Source: Bordetella sp. H567
GTDB taxonomy: Bacteria > Pseudomonadota > Gammaproteobacteria > Burkholderiales > Burkholderiaceae_B
Direction of reading: 5' to 3'
Assembly (NCBI RefSeq): GCF_001704295.1
Contig: NZ_CP012334.1
Coordinates: 1 to 64,000, forward strand
Length of the DNA: 64,000 nucleotides
Shown: piece after piece, positions 39,870 through 48,297 of the stretch
Position numbering within the stretch: position 1 is the stretch's first letter
Layout: every line of letters begins with the position of its first letter
Translations under genes and position numbers: made by a program
Notes under the pieces: generated by a model
Told to the model about the DNA's origin: nothing
Databases searched by the model: none
The model's input: only the letters and a program-made list of their open reading frames with translations

Positions 39870-40769
39870 ATGCTACTTCCCTATCACGATCGGTATCCGT
39901 ACAGCGCCATCACGCGGCGTCCCGACTACAGCTGGCCCGAAGGCAAACGCCTGGCGGTCTACCTGGGCCTGAACATCGAGCACTTCGCCTTCGGCACCGG
40001 CAAAGGGCACCACCTGGGCACCGAACTGCCCCAGCCCGATGCGCGCGGCTTCGCGTGGCGCGACTACGGCAACCGGGTCGGCGTGTGGCGCCTGCTGGAG
40101 TTGTTCGACGAACTGGGCCTGCCGGCCTCGCATCTGATGAACACGGTGCTGTTCGAATACTGCCCGGAGGTCCTGGAGCCCATCCTGAAGCGCGGCGACG
40201 AGATCATCGGCCACGGCCGCACCAATGCCGAGGCGCAGGGCCACCTGTGGGCCGCCGACGAGGCGCGCCTGCTGACCGAAGTACGCGAGGCCATCAAGAA
40301 GCACACCGGCCAGGACGTGCGCGGCTGGATGGGCCCGTGGATGTCGCAAAGCGCGCAGACCCCGGAACTGCTGGTCGACACCGGCTACAAGTTCGTGATG
40401 GATTGGCCGGCCGATGACCAGCCGGTGTGGATGAAGACGGGGTCGGGCCCGCTGATGTCCGTACCTTATCCGCTGGAGATCAACGACTCGCCGCAGATGC
40501 TGGTGCGCCGCCATACCGCGCAGGACTTCGAACAGATGATCATCGAACAGTTCGAGGAAATGCTGCAGCAGTCGGAAAAGCAGCCGCTGGTGTGCGGCAT
40601 TGCCTTGCATACGATGATCGTCGGCCAGCCTTATCGCCTGCGCGCGCTGCGCCGGGCGCTGAAGTACATCGTGGAACATCCGCAGCGGGACAAGGTCTGG
40701 TTCACGCGCCCGGGCGCGATCTACGACCACTGCGCAGGCCTGAAGGACGGAGTGATGGTGCGCCCTTGA
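39870..40769 (+). CDS. PuuE-like polysaccharide deacetylase family protein
   Basis: 299 residues, NodB-fold, no signal peptide. The usual first metal Asp region reads LNIEHF, and the HxxxH position reads GHGRTNAE, so the metal site of true deacetylases is incomplete, as in the metal-independent PuuE allantoinases. GWMGPWMSQSAQTPELL and CGIALHTMIVGQPYR are typical of this cytoplasmic group. It probably hydrolyses a cyclic amide or ureide, fitting the amidase and transporter upstream. Confidence 0.75.
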   Translation: MLLPYHDRYPYSAITRRPDYSWPEGKRLAVYLGLNIEHFAFGTGKGHHLGTELPQPDARGFAWRDYGNRVGVWRLLELFDELGLPASHLMNTVLFEYCPEVLEPILKRGDEIIGHGRTNAEAQGHLWAADEARLLTEVREAIKKHTGQDVRGWMGPWMSQSAQTPELLVDTGYKFVMDWPADDQPVWMKTGSGPLMSVPYPLEINDSPQMLVRRHTAQDFEQMIIEQFEEMLQQSEKQPLVCGIALHTMIVGQPYRLRALRRALKYIVEHPQRDKVWFTRPGAIYDHCAGLKDGVMVRP

Positions 40770-40796
40770 CCGCCGACTGATGCAGCGGGAGGGATG

Positions 40797-40830
40797 CCGT
40801 GCCTGCGGTGCGTGGGCACGGTTTTTTTTT
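40797..40830 (+). terminator. Intrinsic terminator of the amidase/ABC operon
   Basis: CCGTGCC (40797-40803) pairs with GGCACGG (40815-40821) and is followed by nine T residues, 27 bp after the deacetylase stop. Confidence 0.85.
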
Positions 40831-40831
40831 G

Positions 40832-40958
40832 CCGCCGGGCCGCCCCAAGGCAAAAAGCCCCCTTGGGGGGCAGCAAGCCGATTTATCGGCGCGGCGTGGG
40901 GGTTCTTCTTTCCGCCGGGCCGCCCCAAGGCAAAAAGCCCCCTTGCGGGGCAGCAAGC
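40832..40958. repeat. Two 47-bp direct repeats (REP-like palindromes)
   Basis: Copies at 40832-40878 and 40912-40958 differ at one base. Each contains GCCCCAAGG...CTTGGGG-type dyad arms around CAAAAAG, so each can fold. They lie between convergent genes and look like an intergenic REP element, possibly a bidirectional terminator. Confidence 0.7.
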
Positions 40959-40976
40959 AGGCGTGCCCGCGCGGAG

Positions 40977-41969
40977 CTAGGAGCCTTCGCGCGATGCCGT
41001 GGAGGGGTTCGGCGTACACGCCGCCGCGCCGCCCAGGGTATTGCGCACCCACACCAGCTCGGCGGCGATCGCCACCGCAATCTCCGCCGGCGTGCGGCTG
41101 GCGATGCGCAATCCCACCGGGCCGTGCAGGCGGCCGATCTCCTCATCGGATAGATCGAACATCCGCAGGCGTTCGCGCCGCTTGGCCTGGTTGGGCGCGG
41201 AGCCCAGCGCCCCGACGTAGAACGCCGGGGACTTCAGCGCTTCCAGCAGCGCCATGTCGTCCAGCTTGGGATCGTGGGTGACCGCGACAATGGCCGTCCG
41301 CTCGTCGGTGCCGATGTCCGTTACCGTATCGTCCGGCATGGACGTCAGCAAGGTGACGTTCGGCATGTTCCAGTCGGCAAAGAATTCTTCGCGCGGATCG
41401 CACACCATCACATGGAAATCCAGTGCCGTGGCGATTTCGCTGAGCACCCGCGCGGTCTGGTTGGCTCCGATGATCAGCAGCCGCCAGTGCGGGCCGTAGA
41501 CGGAACGGAAGGTGCGCCCGTCGAAGTCGGGGCCATCGATGGGGCTCGCCGGAGCCAGCGTCCAGGTTCCGGTCTGCAGATCGACAGTCCGCATGATGAG
41601 GCGATGCGCACGCACGTCCTGCAACACCGGATCCAGCCACAAGGTGTCGTGCAGCGGCTCTACCACCAGCCGCAGCGTACCGCCGCAGGGCAGGCCAAAG
41701 CGTGCCGCTTCCTCGCTGGTGATCCCGTAGGTGACCCGGTCGGCCATGTCCGGCAACGTACCGGCCACGGCGCGCGCGATCAGGTCGTCTTCCACGCACC
41801 CGCCGGACACGGATCCCACCAGCCTGCCGTCGCCGCGTAATGCCGCCAGCGCTCCCGCCTGCCGGGGCGCCGAACCCCAGGTTTGCACGACGGTGATCAA
41901 GTGCACGCGATGGCCCTCGGCGACCCAGTCGCGCGCGTGCTGCAGTACATCGATATCCAGAGAATTCAT
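40977..41969 (-). CDS. XdhC/CoxI family protein
   Basis: 330 residues. N-terminal XdhC domain (VQTWGSAPRQAGALAAL near 29, GSVSGGCVEDD near 55) and a C-terminal Rossmann XdhC domain (LLIIGANQTARVL near 164; FYVGALGS near 250). Such proteins sulfurate and insert molybdenum cofactor into xanthine-dehydrogenase-type enzymes. No molybdenum hydroxylase subunits are nearby, so the client must be elsewhere. ATG 41969 is preferred to 42008. Confidence 0.85.
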   Translation of the reverse strand: MNSLDIDVLQHARDWVAEGHRVHLITVVQTWGSAPRQAGALAALRGDGRLVGSVSGGCVEDDLIARAVAGTLPDMADRVTYGITSEEAARFGLPCGGTLRLVVEPLHDTLWLDPVLQDVRAHRLIMRTVDLQTGTWTLAPASPIDGPDFDGRTFRSVYGPHWRLLIIGANQTARVLSEIATALDFHVMVCDPREEFFADWNMPNVTLLTSMPDDTVTDIGTDERTAIVAVTHDPKLDDMALLEALKSPAFYVGALGSAPNQAKRRERLRMFDLSDEEIGRLHGPVGLRIASRTPAEIAVAIAAELVWVRNTLGGAAACTPNPSTASREGS

Positions 41970-42256
41970 CAGCCGCCCTTCCTGTAAGGCCCCGGCACGG
42001 GCCTTCAAACCGTCCGCACCGTGTACCGGCCGGAGCAGGACATATGGTGGACGCCGCCCGCCGGAAGGCGAGACGTGCGCTACAAACGGCGGGCACGGGA
42101 GCGATGCGGCTTGTCATGCCCACCGCCTCCTGTCCGGCGCCATGGGCGCAGTGTGCAATAGTTTTTGGACTTTTCCAACTTCCCGTTTGGCAGGCGAAGC
42201 TGTTTGACTGGCGTCCGGCCGACGACGGACGCAGCGGCCGGGATCCGGTCCCGGCG
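41970..42256. other. Non-coding gap between xdhC-like gene and array B
   Basis: 287 bp in which I see no gene. It presumably contains the promoter of the XdhC gene. It shows no similarity to the sequence beyond the inner edge of array A. Confidence 0.4.
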
Positions 42257-42286
42257 AAAAAAATCGGCCCTCGCAAGGAGGGCCGA
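42257..42286 (-). terminator. Terminator of unit B1
   Basis: Nine-base-pair stem TCGGCCCTC/GAGGGCCGA and seven U in the minus-strand transcript; inner edge of array B. Confidence 0.85.
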
Positions 42287-42465
42287 GGTACTGCACCGAG
42301 AGGACTGCCACTTACAGCATCCCCGCCTCTCGCCGGGGAAACCGTTCATCCGTACAGGCATGAACGGCCGGACTTCCTGGTGGCGGGATCGCGGTCGGAT
42401 CCGATATCTTTGCGATCATCCGATCGCGCAATCACGCCACCCGTGGCTGGAATCGCCGTGGGTGC

Positions 42466-42771
42466 TTACGCACCTTGGAACGGCTGGTTGTTCGAATCGC
42501 CAAAATCCGAGCCCCGGGCGATCTGAGCATGGCTCACGCCGCTGTCGGCTTGCGCGGTAAAGGGCGTGTTGTCGATATCGGCATTGCCCGTCAGGCCGGC
42601 GCTGCGCGCCTGCAGCAGTTGGTCCAGCACGTAGGTGCGGTTCACGTTGCTGGCCGCTTGGCCGTACACACCTTGGAAGGGCACGTTGTTCGGTTCGCTA
42701 TTGGCGGCTTGCGCAGCGCCGATGGCGGCAAAGGAAAGAATCAGAGCGGAAACAATGGTCTTGGCTTTCAT
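42466..42771 (-). CDS. Small exported protein, family copy B1 (divergent centre)
   Basis: 101 residues. The signal peptide and N-terminus are identical at DNA level to A6 for the first 100 bases. Then eight residues differ within 41-57 (S41, N42, N44, Y47, D50, Q51, L53, S57), after which the consensus resumes. This mosaic suggests recombination with a paralogue not present in the window. Same RBS and leader as the others. Function unknown. Confidence 0.85.
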   Translation of the reverse strand: MKAKTIVSALILSFAAIGAAQAANSEPNNVPFQGVYGQAASNVNRTYVLDQLLQARSAGLTGNADIDNTPFTAQADSGVSHAQIARGSDFGDSNNQPFQGA

Positions 42772-43296
42772 GGCAGTACTCCTAGTCCTGGTTGAGTGAT
42801 TCGGGCCGTACATCGCGATTGGTTGGTTGGGAAGTTTCGCGATGTCCGTTGCTGTTCCCGATGAAACGCATTCTGCGCCGCCGAGACGGGGGGATAAACC
42901 GGCGTAGCCGAAAATCATCTTTCCGTTTTTTTAGTCAATCCACTGCCTATTCCAGGAGAAAACCCGTTTCGGCGGCCGTAAAGAAATCGGCCCTCGCAAG
43001 GAGGGCCGACGTACTGCACCGAGAGGACTGCCACTTACAGCATCCCCGCCTCTCGCCGGGGAAACCGTTCATCCGTACAGGCATGAACGGCCGGACTTCC
43101 TGGTGGCGGGATCGCGATACTGTCGGACCCGATCTCTGCGTCCGATCACTCGATTGCGCGATCACGCCACCCGTGGCTGGAATCGCCGTGGGTGCTTACG
43201 CACCTTGGAACGGCTGGTTGTTCGAATCGCCGAAATCCGAGCCCCGGGCGATCTGAGCATGGCTCACGCCGCTATCGGCTTGCGCGGTAAAGGGCG
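42671..43296 (-). repeat. 626-bp inverted repeat, right arm
   Basis: Reverse complement of 15183-15808 with two mismatches (one in the variable spacer of B2, one beside the terminator stem). Covers the start of B1, its leader, the B2-B1 spacer and the 3' third of B2. Confidence 0.9.
42980..43009 (-). terminator. Terminator of unit B2
   Basis: Same nine-base-pair stem with a TTTCTTT tract on the minus strand. Confidence 0.85.
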
Positions 43297-43501
43297 TGTT
43301 GTCGATATCGGCGTTGCCCGTCAGGCCGGCGGTGCGCGCTTGGTGCAGCTCGCCCAGCACTTGGGTGCGGCTGACGCTATCGACGGCCTGGCCGTAGACG
43401 CCTTGGAAGGGCACGGTGTTCGGTTCGCTGTTGGCGGCTTGCGCGGCGCCAATCGCGGCGAAAGAAAGAATCAGAGCGGAAACGATGGTCTTGGCTTTCA
43501 T
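43196..43501 (-). CDS. Small exported protein, family copy B2
   Basis: 101 residues. V40, D41 and H53 distinguish it. It has the shortest 5' loop (15 nt) of the family, with the stem intact. The leader shares a GTGTTTC variant with A5, its positional counterpart. Function unknown. Confidence 0.85.
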   Translation of the reverse strand: MKAKTIVSALILSFAAIGAAQAANSEPNTVPFQGVYGQAVDSVSRTQVLGELHQARTAGLTGNADIDNTPFTAQADSGVSHAQIARGSDFGDSNNQPFQGA

Positions 43502-43706
43502 GGCAGTACTCCTAGTCCTGGTTGAGTGATTCGGGCCGTGCATCGCGATCTGGTTGGGAAGTTTCGCGATGTCCGTTGCTGTTCCCGATGAAACACATTC
43601 TGCGCCGCCGAGACCGGGGGATAAACCCGCGTAGCCGCAAATCATCTTTCCGTTTTTTTAGTGAATCCCCTACCTATTTCAAGCGAGAACCCGTTCCGGC
43701 CGTGGC

Positions 43707-43736
43707 AAAGAAATCGGCCCTCGCAAGGAGGGCCGA
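43707..43736 (-). terminator. Terminator of unit B3
   Basis: Same nine-base-pair stem with a TTTCTTT tract on the minus strand. Confidence 0.85.
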
Positions 43737-43914
43737 GGTACTGCGCTGAGAGGACTGCCACTTACAGCATCCCCGCCTCTCGCCGGGGAAACCGTTCATC
43801 CTTACAGGCATGAACGGCCGGACTTCCTGGTGGCGGGATCGCGATACTGTCGGACCCGATCTCTGCGTCCCATCGCGCGATCACGCCACCCGTGGCTGGA
43901 ATCGCCGTGGGTGC

Positions 43915-44220
43915 TTACGCACCTTGGAACGGCTGGTTGTTCGAATCGCCGAAATCCGAGCCCCGGGCGATCTGCGCGTGGCTGATGCCGCTGTCGGCTT
44001 GCGCGGTATAGGGCGCGTTGTCGATGTCGGCGTTGCCCGTCAGGCCGGCGGTGCGCGCTTGCTGCAGCTCGCCCAGCACTTGGGTGCGGCTGACGCTGTC
44101 GACGGCCTGGCCGTACACGCCTTGGAAGGGCACGGTGTTCGGTTCGCTGTTGGCGGCTTGCGCGGCGCCGATGGCGGCGAAGGAAAGAATCAGAGCGGAA
44201 ACGATGGTCTTGGCTTTCAT
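43915..44220 (-). CDS. Small exported protein, family copy B3
   Basis: 101 residues. V40, D41, A69, Y71 (PYT rather than PFT) and I79 distinguish it. Y71 is the only change of the middle PF motif in the family and keeps an aromatic residue. Function unknown. Confidence 0.85.
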   Translation of the reverse strand: MKAKTIVSALILSFAAIGAAQAANSEPNTVPFQGVYGQAVDSVSRTQVLGELQQARTAGLTGNADIDNAPYTAQADSGISHAQIARGSDFGDSNNQPFQGA

Positions 44221-44427
44221 GGCAGTACTCCTAGTCCTGGTTGAGTGGTTCGGGCCGTACATCGCGATTGGTCGGTTGGGAAGTTCGCGATGTCCGTTGC
44301 TGTTCCCGATGAGATGCATTCTGCGCCGCCAAGGCCGGGGGATAAACCCGCGTAGCCGCAAATCATCTTTCCGTTTTTTTAGTCAATCCATTGCCTATTC
44401 CAGGAGAAAACCCGTTTCGGCGGCCGT

Positions 44428-44457
44428 AAAGAAATCGGCCCTCGCAAGGAGGGCCGA
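44428..44457 (-). terminator. Terminator of unit B4
   Basis: Same nine-base-pair stem with a TTTCTTT tract on the minus strand. Confidence 0.85.
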
Positions 44458-44642
44458 GGTACTGCGCTGAGAGGACTGCCACTTACAGCATCCCCGCCTC
44501 TCGCCGGGGAAACCGTTCATCCGTGCAGGCATGAACGGCCGGACTTCCTAATGGCGGGATCGCGATGCTGTCGGACCCGATATCTTTGCCGGTCATCCGA
44601 TCGGGCGATCACGCCACCCGTGGCTGAAATTGCCGTGGGTGC

Positions 44643-44948
44643 TTACGCACCTTGGAACGGTTGGTTGTTCGAGTCGCCGAAATCCGAGCCCCGGGCGATC
44701 TGAGCATGGCTCACGCCGCTGTCGGCCTGGGCGGTAAAGGGCGTGTTGTCGATATCGGCGTTGCCCGTCAGGCCGACGGTGCGCGCTTGCTGCAGTTCGC
44801 CCAGCACTTGGGTGCGGCTCACGCTGTTGGCCGCTTGGCCGTAGACGCCTTGGAAGGGCACGTTGTTCGGTTCGCTGTTGGCGGCTTGCGCGGCGCCGAT
44901 GGCGGCAAAGGAAAGAATCAGAGCGGAAACGATGGTCTTGGCTTTCAT
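44643..44948 (-). CDS. Small exported protein, family copy B4
   Basis: 101 residues, identical to A6 in protein although the leader differs (GATTGGTCGGTTGG-type loop). The protein identity across arrays fits recent gene conversion. Function unknown. Confidence 0.85.
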   Translation of the reverse strand: MKAKTIVSALILSFAAIGAAQAANSEPNNVPFQGVYGQAANSVSRTQVLGELQQARTVGLTGNADIDNTPFTAQADSGVSHAQIARGSDFGDSNNQPFQGA

Positions 44949-45144
44949 GGCAGTACTCCTAGTCCTGGTTGAGTGGTTCGGGCCGTGCATCGCGATTGGT
45001 CGGTTGGGAAGTTTCGCGATGTCCGTTGCTGTTCCCGATGAGATGAATTCTGCGCCGCCAGGACCGAGGGATAAACCGCCGTAGCCGCAAATCATCTTTC
45101 CGTTTTTTTGGTCAATCGACTGCCTATCCCAATTCGACCGTGGC

Positions 45145-45174
45145 AAAAAAACCGGCCCCCGCAAGGAGGGCCGA
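45145..45174 (-). terminator. Terminator of unit B5
   Basis: Slightly altered stem (CGGCCC/GGGCCG core) followed by seven U on the minus strand. Confidence 0.8.
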
Positions 45175-45368
45175 GGTACTGCGCCGAGAGGACTGCCACT
45201 TACAGCATCCCCGCCTCTCGCCGGGGAAACCGTTCATCCGTACAGGCATGAACGGCAGGACTTCCTGGTGGCGTGGTCCGCGATGCGGTCGAACTCAATC
45301 TCTTTGCCGATCATCCGATCAGTCGATCGCTTGATCGCGCCACCCGTGGCTGGAATCGCCGTCGGTGC

Positions 45369-45674
45369 TTACGCACCTTGGAACGGCTGGTTGTTCGAAT
45401 CGCCGAAATCCGAGCCGCGGGCGATCTGCGCGTGGCGCACGCCGCTGTCGGCTTGGGCGGTAAAGGGCGTGTTGTCGATATCGGCGTTGCCCGTCAGGCC
45501 GGCGGTGCGCGCTTGTTGCAGCTCGCCCAGCACTTGGGTGCGGCTCACGCTGTTGCTGGCTTGACCGTAGACGCCTTGGAAGGGCACGTTGTTCGGTTCG
45601 CTGTTGGCGGCTTGCGCGGCGCCGATGGCGGCAAAGGAAAGAATCAGCGCGGAAACGATGGTCTTGGCTTTCAT
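45369..45674 (-). CDS. Small exported protein, family copy B5
   Basis: 101 residues. S40 and R80 distinguish it; close to B6, with which it also shares the spacer type. Function unknown. Confidence 0.85.
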   Translation of the reverse strand: MKAKTIVSALILSFAAIGAAQAANSEPNNVPFQGVYGQASNSVSRTQVLGELQQARTAGLTGNADIDNTPFTAQADSGVRHAQIARGSDFGDSNNQPFQGA

Positions 45675-45872
45675 GGCAGTACTCCTAGTCCTGGTTGAGT
45701 GATTCGGGCCGTGCATCGCGATTTCGTTAACGTTGGGAAGTTCGCGATGTCCGTTGCTGTTCCCGATGAAACGCATTCTGCGCCGCCGAGACCGGGCGAT
45801 AAACCGCCGTAGCCGCAAATCATCTTTCCGTTTTTTTGGTCAATCGACTGCCTATCCCAAATCGACGGTGGC

Positions 45873-45902
45873 AAAAAAATCGGCCCCCGCAAGGAGGGCC
45901 GA
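45873..45902 (-). terminator. Terminator of unit B6
   Basis: TCGGCCC/GGGCCGA stem with seven U on the minus strand. Confidence 0.82.
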
Positions 45903-46087
45903 TGTACTGCGCCGAGAGGACTGCCACTTACAGCATCCCCGCCTCTCGCCGGGGAAACCGTTCATCCGTACAGGCATGAACGGCAGGACTTCCTGGTGGC
46001 GGGATCGCGATACTGTCGGACCCGATACCTTTCTCGATCACCCGATCGCTTGATAACGCCACCCGTGGTTGTAATCGCCGCAGGTGC

Positions 46088-46393
46088 TTAGGCACCTTGG
46101 AACGGCTGGTTGTTCGAATCGCCGAAATCCGAGCCCCGGGCGATCTGAGCATGGTTCACGCCGCTATCGGCTTGGGCGGTAAAGGGCGTGTTGTCGATAT
46201 CGGCGTTGCCCGTCAGGCCGGCGGTGCGCGCTTGTTGCAGCTCGCCCAGCACTTGGGTGCGGCTCACGCTGTTGCTGGCTTGACCGTAGACGCCTTGGAA
46301 GGGCACGTTGTTCGGTTCGCTGTTGGCGGCTTGCGCGGCGCCGATGGCGGCAAAGGAAAGAATCAGAGCGGAAACAATGGTCTTGGCTTTCAT
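46088..46393 (-). CDS. Small exported protein, family copy B6
   Basis: 101 residues. S40 and N80 distinguish it. Its final alanine codon is GCC where the other copies have GCG. It is the first unit of array B in transcription order and is preceded by the outer-flank sequence also found before A4. Function unknown. Confidence 0.85.
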   Translation of the reverse strand: MKAKTIVSALILSFAAIGAAQAANSEPNNVPFQGVYGQASNSVSRTQVLGELQQARTAGLTGNADIDNTPFTAQADSGVNHAQIARGSDFGDSNNQPFQGA

Positions 46394-46556
46394 GGCAGTA
46401 CTCCTAGTCCTGGTTGAGTGGTTCGGGCCGTGCATCGCGATTTCGTTAACGTTGGGAAGTTCGCGATGTCCGTTGCTGTTCCCGATGAAACGCATTCTGC
46501 GCCGCCAAGACCTAGGGATAAACCGCCGTAGCCGCAAATCATCTTTCCGTTTTTTT

Positions 46557-46659
46557 ACTCAATCCACCACCTATTCCGGGATAGCCCATCATGGGTTCGT
46601 AAGTCGGGGATGCGTTCCTAAGCCCCTGGCTTATGGCCTGGACGTTCGGAAGGCCCGGG
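46557..46659 (-). repeat. Array outer-flank sequence, right copy
   Basis: Inverted, imperfect copy of 13982-14090 (shared GGGCCTTCCGAA and GGATTGAGT blocks). It reaches to within 20 bp of the GntR gene stop, which may be the ancestral neighbourhood of the array. Confidence 0.65.
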
Positions 46660-46675
46660 AGCGCTCTATCTCGTC

Positions 46676-47353
46676 TCAGGTCGCCCCTTGATAGATGCTT
46701 GCGGTGCGCCGATAGTGCTCGGCAAGCAAACGCTGCGCATCGCCCAGCCGGTCTTCCATCACCGCATCGAACACCGCGCGGTGTTCGTCCATTTCCTTGC
46801 GCTGCTTGTATGACTTGCGCGCGGCCAGTTGGCGATAGCGATAGGCCTGGTCGTAGAGCTGTTCGCAAAAGCCTAGCAGCAGGGGCGACCCGCAGCCCGC
46901 CAGCAGGGCCAGGTGGAACGCGCGGTGCAGGCGCTCCCATTCCGGGTTCTCTTCATAGCTGTCCTGGCCGACGGAGCGCGGCGTGCGCGTCATGCGGTGA
47001 AACGCCAGAACCAGCTTTTCTTCCCATTCCGGCGTCCGGCGCGCGAAGGCCTGCGCCAATGCGAGCGATTCGATGGATATCCGCGTGGCCACCAGGTCGT
47101 CCAGCTGCGCCTGGCTGGCCTGCGCGACGCTGAAGCCGCGCTGGTCGTTGTGCACCACCCATTGTTCGCTGGCCAGCCGGTTCAGCGCTTCCCGCAAGGG
47201 GCTGGCCCCTACCTGATAGCGCTCGCGCAGCTCGTGCATCAGCAGCTTGCGGCCCGGTTGCCACAGGCCGCCCAGCACATCCGCGCGCAGCCGATCGTAG
47301 GTCATGCGCGCCAGGGTAGGGGTACCGGCGTCCAGCGGCTCGATGTCTTCCAT
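46676..47353 (-). CDS. GntR family (FCD-type) transcriptional regulator
   Basis: 225 residues. N-terminal winged HTH (RADVLGGLWQPGRKLLMHELRERYQVGASPLREALNRL in pattern, about 23-60) and an all-helical FCD effector domain with His/Asp metal-type positions (DDLVATR near 85, HRAFHLALL near 141, EHRAVFDAV near 190). ATG 47353 is chosen; 47368 is also possible. Divergent from the FAH/deacetylase/Bug operon with an 82-bp gap holding TTGTCGATA half-sites, so it is very likely the repressor or activator of that operon. Confidence 0.9.
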   Translation of the reverse strand: MEDIEPLDAGTPTLARMTYDRLRADVLGGLWQPGRKLLMHELRERYQVGASPLREALNRLASEQWVVHNDQRGFSVAQASQAQLDDLVATRISIESLALAQAFARRTPEWEEKLVLAFHRMTRTPRSVGQDSYEENPEWERLHRAFHLALLAGCGSPLLLGFCEQLYDQAYRYRQLAARKSYKQRKEMDEHRAVFDAVMEDRLGDAQRLLAEHYRRTASIYQGAT

Positions 47354-47367
47354 AGGGCTAACCCGCA

Positions 47368-47434
47368 TTGTCGATAAAGTCGGCCAACGGTATTTTTTAT
47401 CGACAAAATCGTTCTGAAAAGGATTTGTCGATAT
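47368..47434. promoter_or_regulatory. Candidate GntR operator cluster
   Basis: TTGTCGATAAA (47368-47378) and TTTATCGACAA (47396-47406) form a perfect 11-bp inverted repeat with 17 bp between. A third half-site TTGTCGATA (47425-47433) touches the start of the downstream gene. TTGT/ACAA ends are common in FCD-GntR sites. Confidence 0.55.
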
Positions 47435-47435
47435 T

Positions 47436-48296
47436 ATGGCAAAACTGGCGCGTATCGCGACCCAGCCCGGCGGCCCGGCGCAATGGGCGGTTCAACAGGG
47501 GCAGGATCTTCTGGGCCTGGGCGACAGCGTCCCGGCCGGCGAGCACGACACCGCCTGGCTGCGGCTCGCGGCCGAAGGCGTCCCCGCGGCCATGCTGCAA
47601 CGGGCAGCGCGCCTGGACATGGACAAGGTCGAATGGCGCATGCCCGTGGCGCGTCCAGGCAAGATCATCTGCCTGGGACTCAACTACGCCGCCCATGCCG
47701 CCGAAGGCGGCAACGCCAAACCGGAATACCCCAGCTTCTTCATGCGCGGCGCCACCTCGCTGATTGCGCATGAGGCGCCCCTGGTGCGGCCCAAGGTCTC
47801 GGACAAACTCGACTTCGAGGCGGAACTGGCCGTGATCATCGGCCAGCGCGCCCGCCACCTGGACGAATCCAATGCGCTGCGCGCGGTGGCCGGCTATGCC
47901 TGCTTCAACGACGGCACGCTGCGCGACTACCAGCGCCGCACGTCCCAATGGACCATAGGCAAGAATTTCGACGGTACCGGCGCCTTCGGCCCGTGGCTGG
48001 TGCCCGCGGCCGACCTGCCGCCCGGCGCCCAGGGCCTGAAGATCCAGTCGCGCCTGAACGGCCAGGTCATGCAAAGCGACGACACCGGCCACATGATCGT
48101 GACGGTGGCCCATGCCCTGACCCTGTTGACGGAAGTGCTGACGCTGGAACCCGGCGACGTCATCGCCATGGGCACGCCGGCGGGCGTCGGCTATGCCCGC
48201 ACGCCGCCGGCATGGATGCAGCCCGGCGACCGCATTGAAATCGACATCGAGAACGTCGGGCTACTGTCCAACCCCATCGTCCAGGAGGACGTCTGA
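47436..48296 (+). CDS. Fumarylacetoacetate hydrolase family protein
   Basis: 286 residues. Metal ligands are expected in FEAELAVIIG (ExE near 128) and FNDGTLRDYQ (Asp near 156). The ICLGLNYAAHAAEGG loop (near 78) and QWTIGKNFDGTGAFGPW (near 168) are typical of the YcgM/FAHD group, which act on acylpyruvates, oxaloacetate-type or 2-oxo-4-ene acids. AAAAGGA lies 12 bp before the ATG. First gene of a three-gene operon; the next starts 1 bp after its stop. Confidence 0.9.
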   Translation: MAKLARIATQPGGPAQWAVQQGQDLLGLGDSVPAGEHDTAWLRLAAEGVPAAMLQRAARLDMDKVEWRMPVARPGKIICLGLNYAAHAAEGGNAKPEYPSFFMRGATSLIAHEAPLVRPKVSDKLDFEAELAVIIGQRARHLDESNALRAVAGYACFNDGTLRDYQRRTSQWTIGKNFDGTGAFGPWLVPAADLPPGAQGLKIQSRLNGQVMQSDDTGHMIVTVAHALTLLTEVLTLEPGDVIAMGTPAGVGYARTPPAWMQPGDRIEIDIENVGLLSNPIVQEDV

Positions 48297-48297
48297 T

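Larger units (their letters stand above)
42257..46556 (-). repeat. Array B: six tandem exported-protein units (B6-B1)
   Basis: Six direct repeats of about 0.72 kb, all on the minus strand, facing array A. The 5' inverted repeats lie at 42811-42844, 43541-43571, 44260-44292, 44988-45021, 45714-45749 and 46433-46468. The 111-nt 3' elements occupy 42257-42367, 42980-43090, 43707-43817, 44428-44538, 45145-45255 and 45873-45983. The 400-bp gaps between CDSs contain only these elements and short variable spacers. Confidence 0.9.

Noticed and set aside
46394-46556. Separate small genes in the minus-strand leaders
   Set aside because: Open frames upstream of the array ATGs shift frame between copies and have no RBS.
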